Assembly: GCF_003667825.1 (NCBI RefSeq)
Contig: NZ_CP033043.1
Coordinates: forward strand, 3,970,001-4,034,000
Origin: Metabacillus litoralis
Lineage (GTDB): Bacteria > Bacillota > Bacilli > Bacillales > Bacillaceae
Length of the DNA: 64,000 nt
Direction of reading: 5' to 3'
Each line of letters starts with the position of its first letter. Position 1 is the stretch's first letter. Below are positions 8,142 to 16,558 of this stretch, one piece after another. The notes under the pieces are model-generated. The model searched no databases and was not told where the DNA came from. It was given only the letters and a program-made list of their open reading frames with translations. Both the position numbers and the translations under genes were made by a program.

Positions 8142-8288
8142 ACGATCACCTTTTCTTCATTATCCTTTTATTTTAACAAACTCTACTAGTCCTTTTATAG
8201 AAAAAACCTTCTATGACCTATTGGCTATTTTTTACACTATCAAAAAGTATAAGTTTTTATGGATGATAGTATAAGAAAAACTAAGGAT

Positions 8289-8313
8289 GTTTGATCAAGA
8301 AAATTCGGGGTAA
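8289..8313 (+). promoter_or_regulatory. Sigma-B type promoter for the YflT-like stress gene
   Basis: GTTTGA (8289-8294), a 13-bp spacer and GGGTAA (8308-8313) fit the sigma-B consensus GTTTAA-N12-15-GGGWAW. The site is 33 bp before the chosen start. Confidence 0.75.
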
Positions 8314-8345
8314 TTACCAAGTAAATGACAAAGGAGTTGATGATG

Positions 8346-8660
8346 ATGAAAACATATATCGTTGAAAATGGTGTACAAGCTTCCGAGAAAATTCTTACTT
8401 TACAAGCAGAGGGCTATGACAAGGAGCATATCTATCTATTTGCACATGATGAAAATCGCTCCAAGCATTTAACTGAACATACAAATACTAAAGGTATTGG
8501 ATTAAAAGAAGAAGGCATCTTTGACAAAATGGCAAATATTTTTGTATCCCGTGGAGAGCAGATTCGCACCCGCATGACCTCCTTGGGCCTTTCACAGCAT
8601 AAAGCGATGGAACTAGAAGAAGAGTTGGACGAAGGAAAAGTCGTCATCGTAGCACAGTGA
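8346..8660 (+). CDS. General stress protein of the YflT / 17M type
   Basis: Small cytoplasmic general stress protein; biochemical role unknown. The 104 residues show the family pattern: an opening strand with Val-Glu-Asn-Gly (TYIVENGVQASEKI), then LxxxGY followed by YLFAHDENRS, and a C-terminal acidic helix ending in a VVIVAQ strand. Three consecutive ATG codons follow AAGGAG. I use the third (spacing 9) because the family begins close to it; the second is equally possible. The sigma-B promoter upstream agrees with the family's known sigma-B regulon membership. Confidence 0.85.
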   Translation: MKTYIVENGVQASEKILTLQAEGYDKEHIYLFAHDENRSKHLTEHTNTKGIGLKEEGIFDKMANIFVSRGEQIRTRMTSLGLSQHKAMELEEELDEGKVVIVAQ

Positions 8661-8662
8661 TA

Positions 8663-8710
8663 AAATAAGAAAGAGTCTAGCCGATTGGTGGTTAGACTCT
8701 TTCTTATTTT
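8663..8710. terminator. Bidirectional terminator between stress gene and galT
   Basis: A long stem, AAATAAGAAAGAGTCTA pairing with TAGACTCTTTCTTATTT, lies between two convergent genes. Confidence 0.9.
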
Positions 8711-8826
8711 CAACCTCAAAAAAAACCCCCTTACAAAGTAAGGAGGCAACATACATATATAAAATTAGGGGGGATTAATAGCATCATTGACACTTTTGAG
8801 AATTCTTATACTAGTAAATCCAATTA

Positions 8827-10359
8827 TTATGTTAATTGGGCTTGTAAATGCTGAACAAATCGCTGAAACGCTTGTTGACCAGACTCATCTTGCTTAAATA
8901 CACCTGCATGCTCTAAAATCGTTGCAAAAATATGGCCAACTTCTTCAAGTAAAAGTTGATAGGCATTGTCTTGACTAATATCTGGTACATTTGTTTTTAC
9001 CTTTTTAGCCCACTCATAATGTTTATTGATTTCTTCATCTTGCTCAATTTTAGCAAGGCCATCTTCCTCAGGCAACCATTCAGCAAGCTTTTTTAACTCA
9101 TCTAACAATCTGCCAGGTAAAACAGCTAATCCCATTACTTCAATAAGACCGATGTTTTCCTTTTTGATATGATGCACCTCTTGATGCGGATGGAAAATGC
9201 CGAAAGGGTGCTCTTCATTTGTTCTGTTGTTTCTTAGCACTAAATCAAGCTCAAAAAGATCGCCTCTTCTTCGTGCAATTGGTGTAATCGTGTTATGTGG
9301 TGTTTCTTCTGTAAACGCTAAAACATCAACTGTTTCATCACTGTAGCTTTTCCATTGCTGTAAAATATCATCTGCCGCTTCTACTAGCTCTTCTTGATCG
9401 CTTCCTTGTAATCTTAAAACAGACATAGGCCATTTCACGATTCCTAACTCAATGGAAGGAAACTTACTCAGCGTAAATGAATGTAGCTTTTCTGCTACCT
9501 CCATCGGGAATGTATGATGACCTCCCTGGAAGTGATCATGACTTAAGATCGAGCCACCAACGATCGGTAAATCAGCATTTGAGCCAAGGAAATAATGTGG
9601 ATATTGGTCAACAAAGTGAAGCAGCTTTTTAAATGTTTCCTTGGAAATTTTCATCGGCTTATGTTCACCTGATAAGACAATTGCATGCTCGTTGTAATAA
9701 ACATATGGCGAGAATTGGATAAACCATTGCTCATCACTTAATGTGACAGGAATAATCCGGTGATTTTGTCGTGCTGGGTGATCTAGTCTTCCTGCATAAC
9801 CAACGTTTTCTTTACAAAGCAAGCATGATGGATATTCGCTTTTTTGCATATGACGAGCAGCAGCGATCGCAACCGGATCTTTTTCAGGCTTAGATAAGTT
9901 GATGGTCATTTGCAAATCACCATACTCTGTGTTCACAAGCCATTTCTCGTTCTTAGCAATTCTGTCTGTACGGATATAGTGAACATCCTGAGAAAATTGA
10001 TAAAAAAACTCTGTAGCTTTTTGCGGGCCATCCTGAGCTACTTGTTCATTAAATCTTCGGATCACTTCACCTTGAGACGGGACTAAGCAGCCCATAATCT
10101 TTGTATCTAATAGATCCCGATATGTGACTGTGTTTTCCTCAAGAAGCCCTTGGTCAGCAGCCCAATTAAGAATATTTTCAAGAATTGAAACTGGAGCATT
10201 CAGCTGTTCTTCTGGTACCTCGACAGGCTTGATATCAGAAAGCTGAAGCACCTCCAACATTTTGTTGCGAGATAAATCAACGTCCCATTTTGTGATCAAT
10301 TGCTTTTGAAGAGCGAATTGAAGTAATCTTTCTATTTCTAAATCGATGTGGATAGACAT
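8827..10359 (-). CDS. galT: UDP-glucose--hexose-1-phosphate uridylyltransferase (type 2)
   Basis: Exchanges UMP between UDP-glucose and galactose-1-phosphate in the Leloir pathway. The 510-residue length and sequence fit the Firmicutes type 2 family, which differs from E. coli GalT. The nucleophile motif HDHFQGG is at about 274-280, preceded by VGGSILS. The ATG at 10357-10359 is preferred because GAGAGG is 9 bases upstream; the ATG three codons earlier abuts it. It is the last gene of galK-galE-galT, 42 nt after galE. Confidence 0.96.
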   Translation of the reverse strand: MSIHIDLEIERLLQFALQKQLITKWDVDLSRNKMLEVLQLSDIKPVEVPEEQLNAPVSILENILNWAADQGLLEENTVTYRDLLDTKIMGCLVPSQGEVIRRFNEQVAQDGPQKATEFFYQFSQDVHYIRTDRIAKNEKWLVNTEYGDLQMTINLSKPEKDPVAIAAARHMQKSEYPSCLLCKENVGYAGRLDHPARQNHRIIPVTLSDEQWFIQFSPYVYYNEHAIVLSGEHKPMKISKETFKKLLHFVDQYPHYFLGSNADLPIVGGSILSHDHFQGGHHTFPMEVAEKLHSFTLSKFPSIELGIVKWPMSVLRLQGSDQEELVEAADDILQQWKSYSDETVDVLAFTEETPHNTITPIARRRGDLFELDLVLRNNRTNEEHPFGIFHPHQEVHHIKKENIGLIEVMGLAVLPGRLLDELKKLAEWLPEEDGLAKIEQDEEINKHYEWAKKVKTNVPDISQDNAYQLLLEEVGHIFATILEHAGVFKQDESGQQAFQRFVQHLQAQLT

Positions 10360-10401
10360 TGTTTTCATCCTCTCATCTTCGATCGTAACGAATAAATATG
10401 T

Positions 10402-11391
10402 TTATTTTTGATAGCCCTTTGGATGGTTTTGGAACCAATTCCACGCACTTTCAATGATTGTGTGAAGGTCAGCATATTTCGGCTTCCAGCCTAATTCATT
10501 GACCGCCTTTTCAGAAGAGGCAATTAAAACAGCTGGATCACCTGCACGGCGAGGCGCTACCTCTGCAGGGATAGGATGACCTGTAACAGTTCTCGCTGTC
10601 TCGATTACCTGTTTAACTGAGAATCCATTGCCATTCCCAAGGTTATATGTTGCACTTGTGTTATCCTTACGCAGCTTTTCAATCGCTAAAATATGGGCAT
10701 CAGCTAGATCTGTTACGTGGATATAGTCGCGGATACATGTTCCGTCCTCTGTTTGATAATCATCCCCAAAGATCATGATTTTCTCACGGTTGCCTAAAGC
10801 CACTTGCAAAATAATCGGAATTAAATGTGTTTCCGGGTCATGATCTTCGCCAAGCTTTCCTTCCATATGAGCTCCCGCTACGTTGAAATAGCGAAGAACA
10901 ACATATTTTAATCCGTAAGCCTGCTCACTCCATTTCAGCATTTTTTCAACAGCAAGCTTTGTTTCTCCATAAGGGTTTGTTGGTACAGTTGGGTCATGTT
11001 CAACAATCGGTATATTCTCTGCTTCGCCGTATGTTGCAGCTGTTGAAGAAAAGACAATTTTCTTTACGTTATATTCTGTCATTACTTTAAGAAGACACAT
11101 TGTCCCATACACATTGTTTTCATAGTATTGAAGAGGCTTTTCAACACTTTCACCTACTAATGAGTCAGCAGCAAAATGAATAACAGCTTCAATGTTATTT
11201 TCCTTGAACACATTTCTCAAAAACTCTTCATCTTTTAAATCGCCATTGTAAAACGTTGCACCCTCTAAAACAGCCGGAAGATGTCCCTTTTGCAGGTTAT
11301 CAACAACCACAACCTCTTCTTTTCGATCTAAAAGCTCTGATACTGCATGACTTCCAATATAGCCTGCTCCACCACATACTAAGATTGCCAT
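10402..11391 (-). CDS. galE: UDP-glucose 4-epimerase
   Basis: Interconverts UDP-galactose and UDP-glucose with bound NAD. The 329-residue extended SDR protein has GGAGYIGS at 7-14, [10 protein letters not shown] around 114-123 and the catalytic Tyr141-x3-Lys145 (YGETK). GGAGG is 8 bases before the ATG. Position between galK and galT marks a complete Leloir operon; the enzyme may also supply UDP-galactose for surface polymers. Confidence 0.97.
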   Translation of the reverse strand: MAILVCGGAGYIGSHAVSELLDRKEEVVVVDNLQKGHLPAVLEGATFYNGDLKDEEFLRNVFKENNIEAVIHFAADSLVGESVEKPLQYYENNVYGTMCLLKVMTEYNVKKIVFSSTAATYGEAENIPIVEHDPTVPTNPYGETKLAVEKMLKWSEQAYGLKYVVLRYFNVAGAHMEGKLGEDHDPETHLIPIILQVALGNREKIMIFGDDYQTEDGTCIRDYIHVTDLADAHILAIEKLRKDNTSATYNLGNGNGFSVKQVIETARTVTGHPIPAEVAPRRAGDPAVLIASSEKAVNELGWKPKYADLHTIIESAWNWFQNHPKGYQK

Positions 11392-11412
11392 GATTTTTTC
11401 CTCCGTTTCGGA

Positions 11413-12582
11413 TTATAAAATTTCCTTTGCTCCGTCTCCTACATTTGCTACGTAAAAATCAGCTATTAACCCTGTTTTTTCTGTGTAGCTCTTCCCTACT
11501 TCTTTAATAAATTCATCGATTTTATCATTTGCTACGATTGAAACTGTACAACCGCCAAAGCCGGCTCCAGTCATTCTTGACCCTATAACACCATCTTGGT
11601 CCATAGCAGCTTCTACTAATGTGTCTAATTCAAAGCCTGTTACTTCGTAATCATCTCGTAAAGATGTATGAGAATCACACATTAATTGTCCAAAGCTCAA
11701 AATATCACCTTGCTTCAGCTTTTCTACCGCTGAAATCGTTCGAGCATTTTCATAGACTGCATGTTTGGCACGCTTTTGATCTATACTATTTTTGATTAAA
11801 TGACGGTAACTCTCAAATTGTTCTGGTGTAAGATCTCCCAGCGATTGAATAGATAGCTCCTTTTGCAATTGACTAAGGGCACGTTCGCATTCAGAGCGTC
11901 TTTCATTATACTTTGAATCAGCAAGAGCTCTACGTTTGTTCGTGTTTGCAATAACTAAAGAGGCATTTTCTAATACAACCGGACTATATTGGTAATCAAG
12001 AGTTTGACAGTTTAGCAAAATCGCATGATCTTCTTTTCCCATTCCAATCGCAAACTGATCCATAATTCCACAGCTCACACCAATAAATTCATTTTCAGCA
12101 TGCTGACTCATTTGTACCAATTCAACAGTAGTAAAATTCGTCTCAAACAACGCCTGAATAGTAACTGCGGTTACGAGTTCAATTGATGCAGAAGAAGATA
12201 AACCAGCTCCATTTGGAATATTACCATAAAATAGGATATCAAAGCCTTTATTTATTTTGACACCTTTATCAATAAATTCCTTCATCACCCCTTTAGGGTA
12301 GTTCGCCCAATCATGTTCCTTTTGAAGTTTCAATGGTTGTTCGGTTGATAGAGTCACAATCCCGATCTCAGGAAAGTTGCTAGAATACATACGAATCTTT
12401 TGGTCATTTCTGAGTGCCACAATCGCGTATGTACCAAATGTTAACGCACAAGGAAACACGTGTCCCCCATTGTAATCTGTATGTTCACCGATTAAATTCA
12501 CACGCCCTGGTGCAAAAAAGGATCTAGTAGGCTGATTCTGTTGAAAAATCTCGTTAAATTCATTTCTTACTTGCTCGATCAT
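11413..12582 (-). CDS. galK: Galactokinase
   Basis: Phosphorylates galactose at C1 with ATP. The 389-residue GHMP kinase shows the galactokinase signature GRVNLIGEHTDYNGG at 26-40, the phosphate loop PNGAGLSSSASIE at 123-135 and the C-terminal MTGAGFGGCTVS. The ATG at 12580-12582 follows AAGGGTG by six bases; the GTG three codons upstream lies inside that site. It is first gene of the gal operon, 21 nt before galE. Confidence 0.97.
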   Translation of the reverse strand: MIEQVRNEFNEIFQQNQPTRSFFAPGRVNLIGEHTDYNGGHVFPCALTFGTYAIVALRNDQKIRMYSSNFPEIGIVTLSTEQPLKLQKEHDWANYPKGVMKEFIDKGVKINKGFDILFYGNIPNGAGLSSSASIELVTAVTIQALFETNFTTVELVQMSQHAENEFIGVSCGIMDQFAIGMGKEDHAILLNCQTLDYQYSPVVLENASLVIANTNKRRALADSKYNERRSECERALSQLQKELSIQSLGDLTPEQFESYRHLIKNSIDQKRAKHAVYENARTISAVEKLKQGDILSFGQLMCDSHTSLRDDYEVTGFELDTLVEAAMDQDGVIGSRMTGAGFGGCTVSIVANDKIDEFIKEVGKSYTEKTGLIADFYVANVGDGAKEIL

Positions 12583-12628
12583 GAAAATCACCCTTCACTT
12601 TGTTGTCATTAGTTTGTTTTCTATTTTC

Positions 12629-12657
12629 ATTGTAAGTTCCGATTTTCCTGCTAACAA
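12629..12657 (-). promoter_or_regulatory. Sigma-A type promoter of the gal operon
   Basis: On the minus strand, TTGTTA (12652-12657), a 17-bp spacer and TACAAT (12629-12634), 46 bp upstream of galK. Confidence 0.7.
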
Positions 12658-12734
12658 TGGTAAAATTATTTGAAGAGATAGTACTTATTTGCTTAGGTTT
12701 TCTGTTTAAACTTGTTGAAATTAACAATGAATAA

Positions 12735-12750
12735 TACTGTTCACACAGTA
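12735..12750. promoter_or_regulatory. Inverted repeat, candidate operator in the galK / AraC-type divergent region
   Basis: Perfect TACTGT-tcac-ACAGTA between the divergent galK and regulator genes. It lies about 80 bp beyond the gal -35 box and 60 bp before the regulator start, a natural place for an AraC-type activator or autoregulation. Confidence 0.45.
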
Positions 12751-12811
12751 CATATCAGTCTTTTTTTGCTAAAAGCATCTAAAAAGGGTAAGAAAAGGGG
12801 ATTTTTTTGCT

Positions 12812-13657
12812 ATGAATAAAAAAACCGGTGCAATTGCTTTTCGTTTTAATGACCCTAACGTGAATCAGGTAGCACAAATTTGGTCTGTTGGCTGGGAAGA
12901 ACAAGAGTCTACGATTTACAATTGGAGTGGCATTGAGCGGAAGGACCAGGAAAAATATATATTTCAATATACATTGTCAGGACAAGGAGAAATCAATATA
13001 GATGGTAAGGTTCATCAGCTAAAGGCTGGTCATGCCTTTATTGTCAGCAGTCCAGGGCATTATCATTACTATTTGCCCGAGCATTCAAAGAAATGGGAGT
13101 TTTTATATGTAACTTTATATGGAAATGAAGCAAAGAAATGCTGGGAGCATGTTAAAAGGAAGGGTAACCAAGTGGTTCGTTTTCATCCTGAAGCTGCTCC
13201 GGTTAAGCTTGTTAAACAAATGTATGATGATGCTCGTGAACGAAAAATCACCAATGCCTATCAGGGATCAAGCATTTCCTATCAATTTATTATGGAGTTA
13301 TACTTGGCTTTATCAAATGTGGATAAATTAATGGAGGATTGGGCAGAAGGTGTGGTTAGTGCCGCTTTATTTGCAAGAAATTACTATCAGGATGAAATTG
13401 GTGCTGAAGAAATGGCAGAAGCCTCAAAGTTATCAAAATATCATTTTACAAGATTGTTTAAGCAAGAAACTGGGGTGACCCCGATTCAGTATTTAACGAA
13501 TATCCGCTTGCAAAAGGCAATTGAGCTATTGCAGCATACAAAGTATTCTGTTGAAGAAATTGCTCAATTGGTAGGCTATAAGAATGCGAATTATTTGAAT
13601 AAGATTACGCGTAAGTTAATGGGGAAATCTCCTGGGCAGATTAGGCAGGGGGAATAG
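12812..13657 (+). CDS. AraC family transcriptional regulator, probably of the gal genes
   Basis: The 281-residue protein has an N-terminal cupin-like sensing domain (about 30-160; GQGEINIDGKVHQLKAGHAF) and a C-terminal pair of helix-turn-helix motifs (about 185-278). The first is in EEMAEASKLSKYHFTRLFKQ, the second in YSVEEIAQLVGYKNANYLNK. This is the layout of sugar-responsive activators such as RhaS or MsmR. Divergent orientation from galKET suggests it controls that operon in response to a galactoside; this is inference. The start ATG has only a distant AAAAGGGG. Confidence 0.88.
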   Translation: MNKKTGAIAFRFNDPNVNQVAQIWSVGWEEQESTIYNWSGIERKDQEKYIFQYTLSGQGEINIDGKVHQLKAGHAFIVSSPGHYHYYLPEHSKKWEFLYVTLYGNEAKKCWEHVKRKGNQVVRFHPEAAPVKLVKQMYDDARERKITNAYQGSSISYQFIMELYLALSNVDKLMEDWAEGVVSAALFARNYYQDEIGAEEMAEASKLSKYHFTRLFKQETGVTPIQYLTNIRLQKAIELLQHTKYSVEEIAQLVGYKNANYLNKITRKLMGKSPGQIRQGE

Positions 13658-13689
13658 TTTTATCACATATTTTTGTTGTTTAATGGTCA

Positions 13690-13865
13690 GACGAAAAGAT
13701 TGGTCGTTCCATTGCGCTGCAGACACAAGATTCCCCGGGGAAGAATAATGAAAAATCCCAACTGCCGGATTTTTCAAAGAGCAATTCTTCCTTGGAGGAA
13801 GCCAAGCCTCCCGCAGGAGTCAAGTGTCTTCCACTTCATTCCACTATCGTTTAAAAACTTAGATA
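13690..13865. repeat. Dispersed palindromic intergenic repeat, long form
   Basis: It begins CGTTCCATTGCGCTGCAGAC and ends TTCCACTATCGTTTAAAAAC. Inside are a decayed inverted pair (GAAGAAT...ATTCTTCC, CCGGATTTTTC) and the G+C-rich CCAAGCCTCCCGCAGGAGTC. I recall similar elements as abundant intergenic repeats in Bacillus genomes, from general memory rather than a search. The ends match the shorter copy at 6.6 kb. Confidence 0.65.
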
Positions 13866-13945
13866 ATGCAACAAACTCTGTGAAAAAACAACTTAATTCA
13901 AAAGTAATTAATGTCCATCCATTATCTCTAATTGCCCTTTTTGAT

Positions 13946-14200
13946 TCATTCATCCAAATCAATTTGTATGGTTCCTTTTTGGTGCATGATTGTCATTTTT
14001 GTGCCTGGGGCCATGATGTTTTCTAGGATGTCTTTTGCTGCTTGTAAGGCAAATTCGATTCGTTCTAGCTTTTCTGTTTCTTCCTCACGTTGGTTGAGTG
14101 GAATGTCTGACATTTTCTGTGTATAGTTCAATGATGTTTGATGAAACTCAGCTAGTTTTTCATAAACTTCATCATATAGTTCCTCGATTTCTTTTTTCAT
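13946..14200 (-). CDS. Hypothetical coiled-coil protein, 84 aa
   Basis: Family not recognised. The product is strongly charged and predicted helical (MKKEIEELYDEVYEKLAEFH, then two further helices), with a short C-terminal strand GTIQIDLDE. No Cys, signal or membrane segment. The ATG at 14198-14200 follows AGAGG; upstream in-frame sequence lacks a ribosome site. It lies 68 nt after the flavoprotein gene on the same strand and may be co-transcribed with it. Confidence 0.65.
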   Translation of the reverse strand: MKKEIEELYDEVYEKLAEFHQTSLNYTQKMSDIPLNQREEETEKLERIEFALQAAKDILENIMAPGTKMTIMHQKGTIQIDLDE

Positions 14201-14268
14201 GTCCAGCCTCTCCCTTTTTCTTGCTCCTTCTTCTATCATACAAAACTGAAGCTTAAGTAAACAGAGAT

Positions 14269-15183
14269 TTACGATTGATTTTTTAATAATCGCTTATGAA
14301 TCCAAATGGCAGCCTGACAGCCGTCTGCCATTGCAATTGTGACTTGCTCAGAATGGGCGACAACATCTCCTGCTGCCCATACGTTTGTGACATTTGTTTC
14401 CTTTGTTCGCGGATCTACTAAAACATGTTTATTTTCCAGCCTTTCCACCCCAAGCTGCGCGGCTAGGTCTGAATGAACTGAATTTCCACCGAAGCCTATA
14501 AACCCTTTATCTCCCGCTACTGTTTGTCCATTTTTCAGCCTTACCCCTTTAAATTTGGATTCATTTTCAGTAATAATTTCTTCAATCTGTTCGTCTATCA
14601 CACGAATGTTTTTTTGCTTAAGCTGATCGAGCAAGGCTGCTTCAAGTTGTTCCTCGTCATGATTGATAAATGTTATTTTGTCTGTCCAATACGTTAGTGT
14701 TAAAGCTAAATTCCCTCCTGTTTTTCCTGAACCTAATAACAAGACATGCTGATCTCGCACTTCATATCCATCACAATCTGGACAAACATAGATTGAGATT
14801 CCTAAGCATGGCTCGATGTTTTTAATACTTGGAATTCGATCCTTAATTCCTGTGGATAATAATAATGTTTTTGCTTCATACACTGTTCCATCCTCTGTGT
14901 GAAGGAGGATGTTTTCCCCGTTTTTCTCAGACTTATGAACAAAGCCTTTTTTAAATTCTACTCCATAGCTTTCTGCCTGCTTTCTGCCCAAGTTCCTTAG
15001 CGTTTCCCCACTTACCCCTTCAGGCCAGCCTAGTATATTATGATAAGCACGGCACAAGTTAGACCGGCCATCTTGATTATCTAAAACAAGCACATTGTGC
15101 ATATATCGTCCAAGTTGAAGAGCTGCTTGTAGCCCTGCAATTCCACCTCCAACAATTATGCATTCATATGAGTTTGCTTTCAT
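14269..15183 (-). CDS. FAD/NAD(P)-binding oxidoreductase, thioredoxin reductase-like
   Basis: A two-dinucleotide-fold flavoprotein of 304 residues. The FAD-binding motif GGGIAGLQAA is near residue 12, CPDCDGYE near 136 sits where thioredoxin reductase has its CxxC, the NADPH fold GSGKTGGN is near 153, and the C-terminal FAD motif WAAGDVV near 271. The intact CPDC pair suggests disulfide or flavin-coupled redox chemistry. No thioredoxin-like partner is adjacent, so the substrate is unknown. The ATG at 15181-15183 is 9 bases from AAGGA. Its promoter must lie within or beside the DnaA-box cluster. Confidence 0.88.
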   Translation of the reverse strand: MKANSYECIIVGGGIAGLQAALQLGRYMHNVLVLDNQDGRSNLCRAYHNILGWPEGVSGETLRNLGRKQAESYGVEFKKGFVHKSEKNGENILLHTEDGTVYEAKTLLLSTGIKDRIPSIKNIEPCLGISIYVCPDCDGYEVRDQHVLLLGSGKTGGNLALTLTYWTDKITFINHDEEQLEAALLDQLKQKNIRVIDEQIEEIITENESKFKGVRLKNGQTVAGDKGFIGFGGNSVHSDLAAQLGVERLENKHVLVDPRTKETNVTNVWAAGDVVAHSEQVTIAMADGCQAAIWIHKRLLKNQS

Positions 15184-15238
15184 ATCCACACGTCCTTTTT
15201 CATTTCGTACACATTAGCGTTTGTTAAAAGGAAAAAGT

Positions 15239-15521
15239 TCATTCACATTTTATCCACACAGAAAAAGGAACTGAACTTTTGTCCAGTTCCCACAGGTTTT
15301 TCCTCAAATTGTGGATAAAAAGAATTAAACGACACGTATTTACAATATCGACACAAATATTCGTCAAAAATTTAGATATTAACAAGTTATTAAACTGTTA
15401 ACAACAACTTATCCACAAAAGTTATACACATATCCACATTTCCTATCCACATTTTGTGTGGGTACATGCGTTCGCCACAATATATATAGGACTTTTTTCC
15501 ATTGTTTAAAAGTTATTCACA
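15239..15521. promoter_or_regulatory. Cluster of eight DnaA boxes
   Basis: Boxes read directly against TTATNCACA are listed here. Perfect TTATCCACA lies at 15250-15258 (+), 15310-15318 (-) and 15409-15417 (+). TTATACACA lies at 15422-15430 (+) and TTATTCACA at 15513-15521 (+). One-mismatch boxes are at 15239-15247, 15430-15438 and 15443-15451 (+). An AT-rich block (about 15340-15405) separates the first three from the rest. No replication gene is adjacent. Comparable intergenic DnaA-box clusters near the origin restrain initiation in B. subtilis, from published work on that species. Confidence 0.8.
15262..15290 (-). terminator. Weak terminator downstream of the SDR gene
   Basis: Minus-strand stem GGAACTG/CAGTTCC followed by TTTTT, inside the DnaA-box region and just before the flavoprotein gene. 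Confidence 0.5.
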
Positions 15522-15547
15522 GGGCATTTTTAGGTCTTTTTGCTGAC

Positions 15548-16453
15548 TTATGATGTTCTAAAATCTCCTCCATTTACATGCAGTACTTGCCCTGTCACAT
15601 ACCTTGAATCATCAGAAGCAAGATAAACGTAAGTTGGAGCTAGCTCAAACGGTTGACCTGCCCGCTTCATTTCTGTGTCAGTTCCGAATGTTGCAACCTT
15701 TTCTGCCGAAAAGCTCGAAGGAATCAGTGGAGTCCAAATTGGTCCTGGCGCTACACCATTTACCCGTATTCCCTTATCCACAAGTGATAATGAAAGAGAT
15801 CGTGTAAATGTTGTAATGGCACCCTTAGTTGCTGAGTAATCGATTAGTGTTTTATGTCCTTGATAAGCTGTGATTGACGTCGTATTAATGATCGAGCTTC
15901 CATTGTTTAAGTATGGTAAGCTTGCTTTCACCATATAGAAGAAAGCAAAAATGTTCGTTCGGAACGTTGCTTCTAGCTGCTCGGCAGAAATATTTAAAAT
16001 GCTATCCTGAACAATTTGGATACCATGGTTATTCACTACAATGTCTAGTCTTCCAAATGTCTGGATCGTTTGCCTAACAACTTCATATGCTGTTCGTTCC
16101 TGACCTAAATCTCCTGCATAAAGCAGGCATCTCCCACCAAGTTGTTCAATTCTTTGTTTTGTTATTTGGGCATCACGATGTTCATTTAAATAAGGAATCA
16201 CAACAGCTGCCCCTTCTTTTACAAATGCATAGGCAACCGCTCTTCCTATACCACTATCCCCACCTGTAATAATGGCCACCTTGTTTTTTAACTTTCCGCT
16301 TCCTTTATATCCCTCCCATTCAGAGATCGGATTTGGATTCATTTCATATTCAAATCCAGGATGACGGTCTTGATGCTGTGGTGGAAAAGCAATTGGCTGT
16401 TCCTTCACCTTTTGCTTTTTTGAATAATATGGATAAACAGGATACGGTTTCAT
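15548..16453 (-). CDS. SDR family oxidoreductase, general-stress YhdF/YdaD type
   Basis: NAD(P)-dependent classical short-chain dehydrogenase of 301 residues; substrate unknown. A Pro/Tyr/Gln-rich leader of about 50 residues is typical of this subfamily. The cofactor motif TGGDSGIG is at 63-70, NNHG (variant of NNAG) at 141-144 and the catalytic Tyr206-x3-Lys210. The ATG at 16451-16453 follows GGGAGG by 9 bases; the preceding in-frame stretch is not family-like. I found no clear sigma-B promoter, although homologues in B. subtilis belong to that regulon. Confidence 0.9.
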   Translation of the reverse strand: MKPYPVYPYYSKKQKVKEQPIAFPPQHQDRHPGFEYEMNPNPISEWEGYKGSGKLKNKVAIITGGDSGIGRAVAYAFVKEGAAVVIPYLNEHRDAQITKQRIEQLGGRCLLYAGDLGQERTAYEVVRQTIQTFGRLDIVVNNHGIQIVQDSILNISAEQLEATFRTNIFAFFYMVKASLPYLNNGSSIINTTSITAYQGHKTLIDYSATKGAITTFTRSLSLSLVDKGIRVNGVAPGPIWTPLIPSSFSAEKVATFGTDTEMKRAGQPFELAPTYVYLASDDSRYVTGQVLHVNGGDFRTS

Positions 16454-16526
16454 GAGTTTAGCCCTCCCTGTAGTGATCTTCGCTACGATAAAGCCTATTC
16501 TTCTACAGCTTGGATAGATGACAAAA

Positions 16527-16551
16527 AAAGAACTTAGGAGTAATCCCAAGT
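16527..16551 (-). terminator. Terminator of the beta-propeller gene
   Basis: Minus-strand stem ACTTGGGA/TCCTAAGT (one G-T pair) followed by seven T residues, 8 nt after the stop. Confidence 0.75.
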
Positions 16552-16558
16552 CCTGATA

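Noticed and set aside
13673..13945. Protein-coding ORFs across the 13.7-13.9 kb repeat
   Set aside because: They overlap a dispersed palindromic repeat, have no ribosome site and no recognisable domain.
15239..15521. Chromosomal origin oriC
   Set aside because: DnaA boxes alone are not enough; dnaA, dnaN, rpmH or gidA are not adjacent and no DnaA-trio next to a DUE could be defended. A secondary DnaA-box cluster is more likely.
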